The notes beneath the pieces are model-generated. The model was not told the origin of the DNA, searched no databases, and saw only the letters and a list, made by a program, of their open reading frames with translations. 64,000 bases of DNA from Candidatus Leptovillus gracilis (GTDB lineage Bacteria > Chloroflexota > Anaerolineae > Promineifilales > Promineifilaceae), in contig JADJXA010000002.1 in the NCBI GenBank assembly GCA_016716065.1, forward strand, positions 620,001 to 684,000. Reading direction: 5' to 3'. Positions 17,242 through 25,955 of this stretch are shown piece by piece. Made by a program: the position numbers and the translations under genes. Numbering within the stretch: position 1 is the first letter of the stretch; each line of letters starts with the position of its first letter.

Positions 17242-18181
17242 ATTCTTCCTCATCCGTTTCAAAACCGGCCGTTCCCCCGGCACAAAACTCTCCCCCGTTA
17301 ACTTCTCATACGCGGCAATGTAGCGCCCGGCCACCATCGCCACAAAATCATCCGGCATGGTCGGCGGCGTTCCATCCCCACGATAGCCCTGCGCCGCGTA
17401 CCATTTGCGCAGGAATTCCTTGTCGAAGTTTTCCGGTTCCGTCCCCGGCTGGTAGCTGCTGGCGAGCCAGTAGCGGCTGGAGTCGGGGGTGTGGATTTCG
17501 TCAATCAGGGCGAGACGGCCGTTAATCAACCCCATCTCATACTTGGTATCCACCAGCACCAACCCGGCGGCGCAGCCACGGCCTGGCCGCGCCCGAACAA
17601 CAACGCAAGGCCGCCTGCTCAATCTCTTTCCACAGGCTGGGCGAGATGCCCGGCACGAGACCGCGACTGAGTTGATGCACGGTCAGCAGTTCATCGTGGC
17701 CGCCTTGCGGCGCTTTGGTGGTGGGGGTGATCAGCGGGCGCGGCAGCGGGTCGTTCTTTTGCAGGCCGTCGGGCAGGGAGATGCCATACGGCCGTCTCTC
17801 CCCCTGCTCATACAAATACCACAACGACGTTTTCGTCACCCCGGTGATGTAGCCGCGCACGACGATTTCCACCGGCAGTGGTTCAGCCTCGTAAGCGATG
17901 GTGACGTTGGGGTCGGGCACGCTGATAAGGTGGTTGGGCACGATGTCGGCCGTCTGGGCGAACCACCAGGCGCTCAACTGATTAAGCACCTGCCCCTTGA
18001 ATGGAATCAACCCCAGCACCCGGTCGAAGGCGCTGATGCGGTCGGTGGTGATGAGAGTGCGACGGCCGTTCTTCACATACACGTCACGCACCTTCCCTTC
18101 ATATTTCTCGCCTAATTCCGGGAAATTAGTCTGGTCCAGGCATTCCGGTATCGCGTTGATGATTTGCTCATGGGTTAACAT
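17191..18181 (-). pseudogene. purC: SAICAR synthetase, disrupted by two 1-base deletions
   Basis: Ligates aspartate to CAIR (step 8). The N-terminal part (18181 down to ~17610) reads cleanly from MLTHEQIINAIPECLD through GKVRDVYVKNGRRTLITTDR, SVPDPNV and VVRGYITGVTKTSLW. The C-terminal part in another frame holds the essential LVLVDTKYEMG and DEIHTPDSSRYW motifs. Between them, near 17604 and 17570, restoring one G at each place gives a continuous family-like sequence (AALALLFGRGQAVAAAAGLVLVDT-like). As read, no active enzyme can be made. Since the rest of the pathway is intact, a sequencing error is at least as likely as true loss. Adjacent to purE and purL. Confidence 0.85.
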
Positions 18182-18191
18182 AAGTTACTCC

Positions 18192-18264
18192 TTTAACGCA
18201 AAGGCGCAGAGGGAAATGGGTTCTCTGTGTCTTTGCGTCTCTGCGTCAAAAATCTCTGCGTTAA
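18192..18264. repeat. Heptamer-type inverted repeat between purL and purC
   Basis: AACGCAAAGGCGCAGAGGG faces TTTGCGTCTCTGCGTC and CTCTGCGTTAAG; the unit resembles the 17141-17241 tract. It fills the whole gap between the end of purL and the purC start, leaving CTCCTT (antisense of AAGGAG) as the purC Shine-Dalgarno. The last purL codons (stop at 18261-18263) overlap it. Confidence 0.65.
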
Positions 18265-18448
18265 GCATTCTTCACCCCGTTCACAAACAACCCCAACCCG
18301 CTCATCCCCCGCTCGCCGCGATGAAAACGCGGGTGCTGCCAGGGGAAAATGTGGTTCTCCGGGTGCGGCATCAGCCCCATCACGTTGCCTGCCGGGTTAC
18401 ACAGCGCCGCAATATCGGCCACGGAGCCGTTGGGATTAAAGGGATAGG

Positions 18449-18512
18449 CGATTTCGGATTTCGGATTGCGGATTGTGGATTCTTCACCCGCTACCCGCAC
18501 TCGCTACCCGCC
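18449..18512. repeat. Heptamer tracts at the PurQ C-terminus, site of a frameshift
   Basis: Units of TTTCGGA/TTGCGGA (18449-18482) are followed by units of CTACCCG (18485-18512). One of the second set is only six bases long, which explains the -1 frameshift before the catalytic His-Glu region of PurQ. Adding one base gives an open frame through both tracts. Confidence 0.75.
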
Positions 18513-18718
18513 ACATATTTCAGGGGAATCAGGTTTTGGCCTTGCAATTCGGCCAGCACGTCGGCGTCTTTCACGGCCAGGCGGCCTTCGCCGTGGGCGA
18601 CAGGACAGTAGATCGGCTCCGTGAGTCCCTGCGTGAACAGGCTGGAGCTGGCCGAATTGGGTTCCAACAGCACCCATCGGCACTCAAAATGCCCCGACTG
18701 ATTATACGTCAGCGTGAC

Positions 18719-18751
18719 ATTGCGGATTGCGGATTGCGGATTGCGGAATGC
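18719..18751. repeat. In-gene (TTGCGGA)n tract in the PurQ domain
   Basis: Four to five tandem units, translated as NPQSAIRN just after the GLLPAF segment of the glutaminase, a loop region in the family. Frame is maintained. Confidence 0.8.
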
Positions 18752-19077
18752 GGGGAGCAGCCCGGCTTTGACGAGGACCTGGAAGCCGTTGCAGATGCCC
18801 AGGACAGGACGGCCGTTACTCGCAAACGCCCCCATCTCCTCCTGTAACCGCCGCTGCAAATCCACCGCCCACAACACGCCCGCGCCCAAATCGTCGCCAT
18901 AGGAGAAACCCCCGGCGACCACCAGCATCGCATAATCCAACAGCCGCCGCTCCCCGGCCAGCAGTTGGTTGATATGCACAATCTCCGGCCGGCCGCCCGC
19001 CAGTTCCACCGCCAGCGCCGCGTCGTGGTCGCGGTTCGTGCCGTTGGCGTGCAGGATCAGCACCTTCGGCGCTTTTT

Positions 19078-19110
19078 GATTTCGGATTTCGGATTTCGGA
19101 TTTCGGATTG
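19078..19110. repeat. In-gene (TTTCGGA)n tract at the PurL/PurQ boundary
   Basis: Four to five units translated as IRNPKSEIRNQK, immediately before the glutaminase begins (APKVLILHANGTNRD). It therefore forms the inter-domain linker. Confidence 0.82.
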
Positions 19111-19963
19111 GGGGCTTCCAGGATGGGTTGGCGGCACGGCCGTTTACCCTGAACACCTCTCCCCCAATCACCCCAAAACACTCATGCGGCGTCCCGGCCA
19201 TGATGGCGCGGAACAGGTCGGAATGTTCGGGGCGCACTTCGACCACAAAGCGGCTCAGGCTCTCCGCGAACAAAATCGCCTCGTCGGACGAGTAGGCCCA
19301 ATATGGATCGCGGGGCGCGTGGCTGAGGTGAATTTCCACCCCCAAACCGCCCGCCAGGCACATTTCCGCCAGCGTCACGGCCAATCCGCCTTCGGCGCAG
19401 TCGTGGCACGCCTGCACCAATCCGGCTTGCATCGCCCGGTGGAGCTTGCGGAAGGCGTCCAGCGCGCCTGTTTTCGCCTTTGGCACGTTGGCGTGCTGCG
19501 GCTGAACCTTTCCGCCAACCAGCCCAAAGTGGCTGCCGCCCAACTCCGCCCCCGTTTCGCCGATGATGAACAGAAAATTGCCCGCCCGCTTCAAATCCAT
19601 CGTCACCGTCTTGGCTACGTCTGGCACGATGCCCAGAGCGGAGATGAGCAGCGTGCCGGGAATGGCGTGTTTCTGACCGTCGCTGCCGGTGTATTCGTTG
19701 TTCAGGCTGTCTTTGCCAGAAATGAAGGGGGTCTGGTAGGCCAGGGCCGCGTCGTGGCAGCCCTGGGCGCAGCGCACCAGACTGCCCAGGCGGTCGGGCA
19801 GATTGGGGTTGCCCCAGCAGAAATTGTCCAGAATCGCCACCTGATCGGGGTCTGCGCCCACGGCCGTTACGTTGCGCAGCGCCTCATCCACAGCCGCAAA
19901 GGCCATGTGGTACGGGTCGAGGTCGGTAGTGGGGGTTGATGCCGTTGCTGAGGGCAACGCCCT

Positions 19964-20035
19964 TGATTGCGGATTGCGGATTGCGGATTGCGGATTGAGA
20001 GGATTCCGCAATCCGCAATCCGCGATCCGCAATTG
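19964..20035. repeat. Inverted pair of (TTGCGGA)n tracts in purL
   Basis: About four TTGCGGA units are followed after a short spacer (GAGAGGA) by about four units in the opposite orientation, giving a stem of roughly 30 bp. Both arms are translated (IADRGLRIAESSQSAIRNPQ) in the PurL segment that precedes the GVALSNGINP motif. Confidence 0.85.
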
Positions 20036-20200
20036 TTCCCTGCGGGACAATGACGGCCGCGTCGCTGGGGCCGTGGTTGGCGTGGCCGGTGAGGGGTTTA
20101 ACGGCCGTTCCGCCCTGCACTTCATGGTCATACCGCCGAATCACCGCCTCCTTCGAGCGAATGTCAGGGTGCGCCAGCAAGCGAAGGAGCGCCTCTTTGG

Positions 20201-20274
20201 GATTGCGGATTGCTGATTGCGGATTTTGGATTGGCGGTTCACAATCCGCAATCCGCAATCCGCAATCCGCAATT
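20201..20274. repeat. Second inverted pair of (TTGCGGA)n tracts in purL
   Basis: Diverged units (TTGCGGA, TTGCTGA, TTTTGGA) face four clean copies of the reverse complement (TCCGCAA). The translation is LIADCGLRIADCEPP followed by QNPQSAIRNPK, inserted between the two PurL halves. Confidence 0.85.
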
Positions 20275-21775
20275 AATCTTCGCTGCGGGATGCCGTTGTG
20301 CAGAAACTCCATGTCCAGTTCGCCGACGAGTGCCTCGCCGTAATAGATGTGCAGACGGCCGTTATCCCCAAACGTGCCCAATACCGTCGGTTCCACGTCT
20401 TGCCCGGCGCAAATTTCGGCCAGCCGGGCGAAGTTGGCCGGCGGCACGGCCAGCACCATGCGCTCTTGGGCTTCGCTGAGCCAGATTTCCCAGGGGCGCA
20501 GACCGGGATATTTCAGTTTTACGGCCTGAAGCTGAACCGTCGCCCCCAACTTCTCGCCCATCTCGCCCACCGCCGAGCTAAAGCCACCCGCGCCGCAGTC
20601 GGTGATGGCTGTGTAAAGTTCCTCGTCGCGGGCGCGCAAGACCACTTCCTGCACCTGTTTTTCCATGATGGGATGGCCGATTTGCACGGCCGTTCCCGCA
20701 ATCTCACTCGTCGCCACGTCCATTTCCATGCTGGAAAAGGTCGCGCCGCGCAGCCCATCGCGCCCCGTCCGCCCCCCAATCGCCACAATCAGGTCGCCCG
20801 GCTGCGCCTTTGTGCGGTGCGAACCGTGCGGCAAAATGCCCAGGCAGCCGCAGTAGACCAGCGGATTGGCCGTGTAGCCGGGATGGTAATGGATGGAGCC
20901 GTTTACTGTCGGGATGCCCATTTTGTTGCCGTAATCCTCGATGCCGTGAATCACGCCATCGGCGATACGCGCCGGGTGCAGCACGTTGGTCGGCAGGTCG
21001 TCGTGGGGCAGGTCGGGCGGGCCGAAACACAACACGTCGGTGTTGGCGATGGGGCGGGCGCTGACGCCCAGCACGTCGCGCACCACGCCGCCCACGCCCG
21101 TATTCGCCCCGCCAAACGGCTCCAGCGCCGAGGGATGGTTGTGGGTTTCCACCTTAAACGCCAGGTCAAACTGTTCGTCGAAGGCGATGATGCCCGCGTT
21201 GTCCACAAAAGCGGAATGGACCCAGGATTTGTTGAGTTTGTCGGTGGCGGCGCGAATATAGGTGTTGAGCAGGCCGTTGATTTGCTCCGTTTTGCCGTCC
21301 GGCCCGGTGTAATCAATCAGCGCCTTAAAGGTTTTGTGGACACAATGTTCGCTCCAGGTCTGGGCGATCATCTCCAGTTCCACGTCGGTCGGGTCGCGCT
21401 CTTCGGCGCGGTAATAGGTTTGCACCGCCTGCATTTCGGCCAGATCCAACGCCAGCCGCCGCTCCTGGCTGATGGCTAACAACGCCACTTCATCCGCTTC
21501 GCGTAGACAAATAGTCTCGACTGTCGCGTCGGCCGGCTGATGGGCAAAAAAGGGCGGACTGATGGCTTCGTTAATGGTGAAACGCTGCACGACCGGATTG
21601 GCGAAGATTTCGGCCGCCAGGGCCTGGCGGGTTGCTTCGTCCAGGTCGCCTTGCAAATAGAAGCGCTGGCCGCTGGCCGCCCGTTCCAGCCCTGTTATGC
21701 CCAATAGATGGGCGGCTTTTACCAGGTTGTCGCCCGGCGGGTCGGTGACGCCGGGGAAGAGGGAGACGTCAAGAA

Positions 21776-21845
21776 AATGGTCAATGGTTAATTGCCAATT
21801 GTCAATTGTCAACGTTGGCAATTGGCTATTGACCATTGACCATTC
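21776..21845. repeat. Inverted heptamer pair between the two PurS-like domains
   Basis: Five units (AATGGTC, AATGGTT, AATTGCC, AATTGTC, AATTGTC) face four or five units of the complementary family (ATTGACC, ATTGGCT). Unit sequence is unrelated to the TTGCGGA family but the 7-base period is the same. It encodes about residues 85-108, exactly between two PurS-like domains. Confidence 0.85.
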
Positions 21846-22118
21846 TTCCGTCACTGGGTCGGCCAGGAGTTGGGCGGCGATTTTTACTGCATCTTCGGCG
21901 CTTAATTGACCTTGCAAAAAGATGATGCGGGCGGCGTGACAGCCGGTCAGTTGGCTGTAGCCGAGTTGGTGGGCGGCCTCAAGATAGGCACGGCCGTTCA
22001 GACGGCCGTCTTCCAGGCGGGGGGTTATGTCAATGCGAAAGGTGGTTGGGTTGGTTGGGGAAACGGCAATATCTTCTTGCGTTGTCTGCACTGTCATCTC
22101 TTCTCCTCACAAAAACAA

Positions 22119-22152
22119 ACTCCCGCTTCATGTGTGGACATTGAGCGGGAGT
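22119..22152 (-). terminator. Intrinsic terminator or attenuator just upstream of purL
   Basis: On the minus strand ACTCCCGCT pairs with AGCGGGAGT across a 16-base loop, followed by TTGTTTTTG. It lies about 15 bases before the purL Shine-Dalgarno (GAGGAG) and over 230 bases after the previous stop codon. A terminator this close to the operon's first gene suggests attenuation, but it may simply end the CoA-transferase transcript if purL has a promoter overlapping it. I could not identify a purine riboswitch aptamer upstream. Confidence 0.6.
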
Positions 22153-22153
22153 A

Positions 22154-22390
22154 AGGTGACTGTTTAATTGTCAGATTGCCGGTAAAAAGTGAGGGGCTGG
22201 TTTCGGTTCAGGCGTAATGCTGTGCCAAATCCGTGCCACAGCGCCAATGTAGAACATCGAATACACGGCCACCACAGCCGATTGGGCATGAAACCATTCA
22301 TAACTTCATGATTGTATCCAACTGATTTCAGCGATGCACCCCAAATTGTGAGATTAGTGAAAGATGCCTAACGGCCGTTCCCTTCCATTG
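22154..22390 (-). other. Purine operon leader / gap with a possible gene remnant
   Basis: The 237-base interval holds one ACGGCCGT (22370) and, on the minus strand, a frame without ATG reading VVAVYSMFYIGAVARIWHSI then a Pro-rich end, stopping at about 22176. The hydrophobic segment looks protein-like, but the frame is closed upstream by a TGA after about 40 codons. It may be a decayed small membrane protein. Otherwise I see only leader sequence. Confidence 0.3.
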
Positions 22391-23686
22391 TTAGAGATAA
22401 CCAAGTTTCTTGGCTTCAAAGGTCAACTCATCCCGAAAATCGGGGTGGGCAATGCCGATGAGCGCCTGCGCCCGCTGCCGGATAGACTTGCCATATAATG
22501 CCGCTATGCCAAACTCCGTCGCCACAAAATGCACGTCACTGCGTGTTGTCACCACGCCAGAGCCATGCTTCAACATCGGCACAATGCGGGTCAGCGCGCC
22601 CCCTTTGGCTGTGGACAGCAGCGCCACAATAGGCAGCCCACCCTTCGACCGCGCCGCGCCGCGAATGAAATCTACCTGCCCACCCGCGCCGCTGTACAGG
22701 CGCGGACCAATCGAATCGGCGCACACCTGCCCTGTCAGGTCCACTTCCAAAGCGGAATTGATGGCGACCATGTTGTTGTTTTGGGCGATGTTGAACGGGT
22801 CATTGACATAATCGGTCGGGTGTAGTTCGATCAGCGGATTGTTGTGGATGAAATCATACAGAACCTTCGTGCCAAACAGGAACCCGGCGATGATTTTGCC
22901 CGGATGGAATGTCTTGCGTGAGCAGGTGATCACCCCTCGTTCGACCATTTCGACCACGCCATCGGAGAACAATTCAGTGTGAATGCCCAGGTCTTTGTGA
23001 TTGCCTAAATTTTGCAGCACAGCGTCCGGGATGCTGCCGATGCCCATTTGTAGGGTTGCGCCGTTGGGGATCATCTCGGCGATATGCGCACCCACCTGGA
23101 GGTGGTCTGCGGTTCCGCCACCCTGCGGCGCTTCGGGCAAAGGGTAATCCACCTCGACGATGTGGGTCAGGCGGCTGAGGTGGATGAAGCTGTCGCCCAG
23201 GGTGCGCGGCATTTGCTGGTTGACTTCAGCGATGATGATGCGCGCCGCTTCGGCCGCCGGTTTGGTTGTGCCCACTTCCACGCCGAAACTGCAAAAGCCA
23301 TGCTCATCTGGCGGGGAGAGGGAGATGAGGGCCACATCTATGGGCAAGTAGCCATCGCGGAACAAGCCGGGAATTTCGCTTAAGAAGATAGGCGTAAAAT
23401 CGGCGCGCCCTTCTTGCACCGCCTGCCGCACATTGTGACCGATGAACAGAGCGTTAACGCGAAAGCTGTCCTGGTAGGCCGGGTCACAGTAGGGGGCCGG
23501 GGCAAAGGTTAATATATGTGTCAGCTCTACGTCGTGTAGTTCTGGTGCGCGGGCGGTCAGGCCCTGGGTGAGTTCGACCGGTACGCCGGCGCCGCCGCCG
23601 ACGTACAGCCGATCATTGGATTGAATAACACTGAGAGCTGTGGCGACGTCAGTGACTTTGCTGCGATATAGGGTTTCCCAGTTCAT
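22391..23686 (-). CDS. Acetyl-CoA hydrolase/CoA-transferase family protein (4-hydroxybutyrate CoA-transferase-like)
   Basis: A 431-aa cytoplasmic CoA-transferase that would move CoA between acetyl-CoA and a short carboxylate. The first half carries SNDRLYVGGGAGVP; the second has the active-site region LGIHTELFSDGVVEMVERG, with the Glu expected to form the glutamyl-CoA thioester, then DFIRGAARSKGG and VVTTRSDVHFVATEFG, which are typical of the 4-hydroxybutyrate CoA-transferase branch. The substrate is inferred, not proven. The start ATG overlaps the end of the alanine-dehydrogenase-like gene by four bases, so the pair is co-translated. The long gene has no ACGGCCGT copy. Confidence 0.9.
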   Translation of the reverse strand: MNWETLYRSKVTDVATALSVIQSNDRLYVGGGAGVPVELTQGLTARAPELHDVELTHILTFAPAPYCDPAYQDSFRVNALFIGHNVRQAVQEGRADFTPIFLSEIPGLFRDGYLPIDVALISLSPPDEHGFCSFGVEVGTTKPAAEAARIIIAEVNQQMPRTLGDSFIHLSRLTHIVEVDYPLPEAPQGGGTADHLQVGAHIAEMIPNGATLQMGIGSIPDAVLQNLGNHKDLGIHTELFSDGVVEMVERGVITCSRKTFHPGKIIAGFLFGTKVLYDFIHNNPLIELHPTDYVNDPFNIAQNNNMVAINSALEVDLTGQVCADSIGPRLYSGAGGQVDFIRGAARSKGGLPIVALLSTAKGGALTRIVPMLKHGSGVVTTRSDVHFVATEFGIAALYGKSIRQRAQALIGIAHPDFRDELTFEAKKLGYL

Positions 23687-24840
23687 CGTAAAACTTCCTT
23701 AAATGCGGAGCCTCCTGGCGATAGATGGACCTGAACTTCACGGTCCAACGTGGATGCAATGTCCGGGTGGGTGAGTTTGCCATGATACAAAACGACGCCG
23801 CGCAGAAGGGATGCGCGTTTTTGCACAGCGCCCAGCAGCCCATTGTCGGCGATGGACAGCAGGTGGGGCAGGGCGGCGTTGGTGATGGCGTAGCTGGTGG
23901 TGCGGGCGACGGCCGATGTGATGTTCGGCACGCAGTGGTGGATAACCCCTTCAGCCATGTAGATGGGGTCGCGCAGGGTGGTGGGGCGGCTGGTTTCTAC
24001 GCAGCCACCTTCATCAATGGAAAAATCAATGATGATGGAACCGGGCCGCATACTGCGGACCATTTCGCGGGAAATGAGAACGGGGGCGCGTTTGCCTGGT
24101 TCCAAAATGGCTCCTACCAGTACGTCGGCGAACTGCACGGCGCGTTTGAGGTTAAATTCGTTGGCGAGCATGGTGGTGACACGGCCGTTACTCCGTTCTT
24201 CAATTTGGCGCAGGCGCGGAATATCCCGTCCGACCACGGTGACGGCCGCGCCGACACCGCAAAATGCGTGAGCGGCGTTGCTGCCCACCACGCCAGCGCC
24301 CACAATGACCACAGCCGCTGCCGGTACACCGGGAAGCCCGCTTAACAACATGCCCAATCCTTGCTGCCCTGGCAGGCTTTGGCCGCTGCGCAGCAAATTT
24401 CCGGCGATGATTGGAGCCATGCGCCCGGCGACTTCGCTGGCCGGCAGCAGCACTGGGCGCACGCCGTCATCTTCTTCTAGCTCTTCATAGGAAATGGCGG
24501 TGATTTCATGCTCGGTCAGCGCGTTGAGCAGGTCCGGGGAGGCCACGCGCAGGTGCAGGAAAGAGCAGATGATCTGCCCTGACCGAAAGAGGCGGTGTTC
24601 GGCGGCTGTGGGACGGGCAATTTTGGCGACGACATCGGCACGGCCGTAGGCTTCGGCGGTGGAATAGACAATTTGCGCGCCAGCCTGGCGGTAATGCTCG
24701 TCGGTGAAACCGGCTCCATGACCGGCGTCGCGTTCTACGTAGACGGTGTGGCCGGCCTGGGTCAGCGCCAGCACGCCTGGCGGGGTTAACCCCACCCGCA
24801 TTTCTAGATCACGTATTTCTTTTGGGACTCCAAATTCCAT
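23683..24840 (-). CDS. ald: Alanine dehydrogenase
   Basis: NAD-dependent interconversion of alanine with pyruvate and ammonia; 385 aa. The N-terminal catalytic block MEFGVPKEIRDLEMRVGLTP and the NAD-binding Rossmann motif VVIVGAGVVGSNAAHAFCGVGA are clear, as is the MRPGSIIIDFSIDEGGCVE segment conserved with PntA. The related transhydrogenase alpha subunit is less likely because the protein has Ald length and ends without membrane helices. The four-base overlap with the CoA-transferase gene suggests a shared role in amino-acid or fermentation-product metabolism (inference). Confidence 0.92.
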   Translation of the reverse strand: MEFGVPKEIRDLEMRVGLTPPGVLALTQAGHTVYVERDAGHGAGFTDEHYRQAGAQIVYSTAEAYGRADVVAKIARPTAAEHRLFRSGQIICSFLHLRVASPDLLNALTEHEITAISYEELEEDDGVRPVLLPASEVAGRMAPIIAGNLLRSGQSLPGQQGLGMLLSGLPGVPAAAVVIVGAGVVGSNAAHAFCGVGAAVTVVGRDIPRLRQIEERSNGRVTTMLANEFNLKRAVQFADVLVGAILEPGKRAPVLISREMVRSMRPGSIIIDFSIDEGGCVETSRPTTLRDPIYMAEGVIHHCVPNITSAVARTTSYAITNAALPHLLSIADNGLLGAVQKRASLLRGVVLYHGKLTHPDIASTLDREVQVHLSPGGSAFKEVLR

Positions 24841-24900
24841 GGTGCGCTTCCTTTTGCAAAATGGGAAATAGAGCGTGACGGGTCACGCTAACGGTTGGGT

Positions 24901-25368
24901 TTAGGAACCATAACGGGCATATGGCTCTGGGGAATCCCCCTGGGCGCGCTGCCATTCATGCACCACCAGCCGGAAAATGTCTGATTCAGTGATGATGCCG
25001 ACCAATGTTCCCTGGGCGTTGACTACCGGCAGGCTGCCGATGGTATGGGTTAGCAGCATTTGCGCCGCTTCGCCGATGGTGGCGTGTTCAGAAATGGTGA
25101 GGGGGTCGGGGGTCATTATTTCGGCGACACTGAGGCGGGCGAGCATGAAGTTGAGTTCCCAGATGTTGAGGGAGGTGGCCGGCGACGGCCGTGCGCCGCG
25201 CACATCGCCGTAGGTGACAATACCCAGCAGACGGCCGTTCTCATCCACCACCGGCAGCCGACGAATTTTGTGGCTGGTCATCAGGTCGTAGGCGTCGGGT
25301 AACGATGCCGTCGGCGAAATCGTGATCAAGTCGCGTGTCATCCACTCGTTGACCAGTTCCAGCTTCAT
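24901..25368 (-). CDS. Tandem CBS-domain protein
   Basis: A 155-aa stand-alone pair of CBS domains (about 10-60 and 85-145), each starting with the usual segment (WMTRDLITISPTASL and IMTPDPLTISEHATI) and ending in GIVTYGD or GIITESD. Such proteins bind adenosyl ligands and regulate partner enzymes or transporters. A short helical insertion (SLNIWELNFMLARL) separates the domains. It is preceded by a good GGAGG site and follows nothing obvious; it may be a monocistronic gene. Confidence 0.93.
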   Translation of the reverse strand: MKLELVNEWMTRDLITISPTASLPDAYDLMTSHKIRRLPVVDENGRLLGIVTYGDVRGARPSPATSLNIWELNFMLARLSVAEIMTPDPLTISEHATIGEAAQMLLTHTIGSLPVVNAQGTLVGIITESDIFRLVVHEWQRAQGDSPEPYARYGS

Positions 25369-25422
25369 GGGTTCCCTCCTGATTGTCTTTTGGAAGCGCT
25401 GCGGGTGTGTAAACGATTGAAT

Positions 25423-25451
25423 CCCGTTAAGACCTGCCAGGTCTTAACGGG
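25423..25451. terminator. Perfect palindromic hairpin between VKOR and the CBS gene
   Basis: CCCGTTAAGACCTG pairs with CAGGTCTTAACGGG around a one-base centre, giving a 14-bp stem. It sits about 40 bases past the VKOR stop and 55 bases before the CBS start. It lacks a long T-run, so it may be a transcript 3'-end stabiliser or a dispersed palindrome as much as a terminator. Confidence 0.6.
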
Positions 25452-25492
25452 AAATCATATTTGTGAACCCTGAAAAGCCTCCGCCAGAACGG

Positions 25493-25948
25493 TTAATCGG
25501 CCGCCTTGCCGATGCTGCGCATATAGATGATAGATAGAATCAACTGCACGGTTATGATGGCCGCTGAAATCAGGCAATAACGGCAGACGGCATGAATGAC
25601 AAATATCTCCAAAGCGGTGAGGTATGCGGTGAACACAAAAGCCAACCCGGTCAGCCCCACCATGATCTCTGGTGCATAATCTTGCAAAATGGACAGCCAA
25701 TCTTTGAGCCAAATCACCATGAACATGGTGATGTAGCCCAACAGTCCGATAAGGGCCACCGGGATGGGGCCGATAGAGGCATAAGGCGCACCTGGGCCGC
25801 TAACCTGCCCGCAGTCATCGAAGCCGTTTGGTGCACAAACACTGAGCAGAACGCCATTGTGGTAAAGCAGCAAGAAATAAGCCACAAACATGCCGACAAC
25901 CGCCAGCAGTTGAATCAAGCGTAGTTGCCAATCGTCCGGTTTTTGCAT
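25493..25948 (-). CDS. Vitamin K epoxide reductase family protein (VKOR)
   Basis: Membrane quinone reductase that reoxidises a DsbA-like partner, the role DsbB plays in E. coli. The 151-aa protein has four predicted helices (about 12-30, 62-80, 96-118, 124-146), the loop cysteine pair Cys38 and Cys46, and the active-site CRYC at 122-125. It starts 7 bases after the DsbA-like gene stop, so the two form an oxidative-folding operon. Confidence 0.93.
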   Translation of the reverse strand: MQKPDDWQLRLIQLLAVVGMFVAYFLLLYHNGVLLSVCAPNGFDDCGQVSGPGAPYASIGPIPVALIGLLGYITMFMVIWLKDWLSILQDYAPEIMVGLTGLAFVFTAYLTALEIFVIHAVCRYCLISAAIITVQLILSIIYMRSIGKAAD

Positions 25949-25955
25949 AGAAGCC

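Larger units (their letters stand above)
18261..22097 (-). pseudogene. purL: Single-chain FGAM synthase (PurS-PurL-PurQ), two frameshifts and six repeat tracts
   Basis: FGAR amidotransferase (step 4) as one polypeptide of about 1,280 residues if repaired. Order: two PurS-like domains (~18-86 and ~109-170), PurL catalytic halves (TWSEHCVHKTF, VETHNHPSALEPFGGANTG, GNKMGIPTVNGS), then a PurQ glutaminase (nucleophile in GICNGFQ, catalytic pair in MPHPEN). Frame breaks: a +1 in a C5 run at 19931-19935 (removing one C restores NPTTDLDPYHM) and a -1 near 18500 inside a repeat unit that has six instead of seven bases. The HPE motif lies beyond the second break, so as read the glutaminase is dead. Heptamer tracts are translated in place at 21776-21845, 20201-20274, 19964-20035, 19078-19110, 18719-18751 and 18449-18482. 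First gene of the operon. Confidence 0.88.

Noticed and set aside
20298..21479. Long plus-strand open frame (393 codons) opposite purL
   Set aside because: It is antisense to a clearly homologous PurL region; its composition (His/Arg/Gln rich) is what the complement of GC-rich coding sequence gives.
18440..22000. Possible CRISPR arrays from the many short repeats in the purine region
   Set aside because: Units are 7 bases, tandem without spacers, and arranged as inverted pairs; there are no cas genes.
22154..22390. Purine riboswitch in the purL leader
   Set aside because: I could not find the conserved junction sequences or the three-stem layout; only a terminator hairpin is clear.
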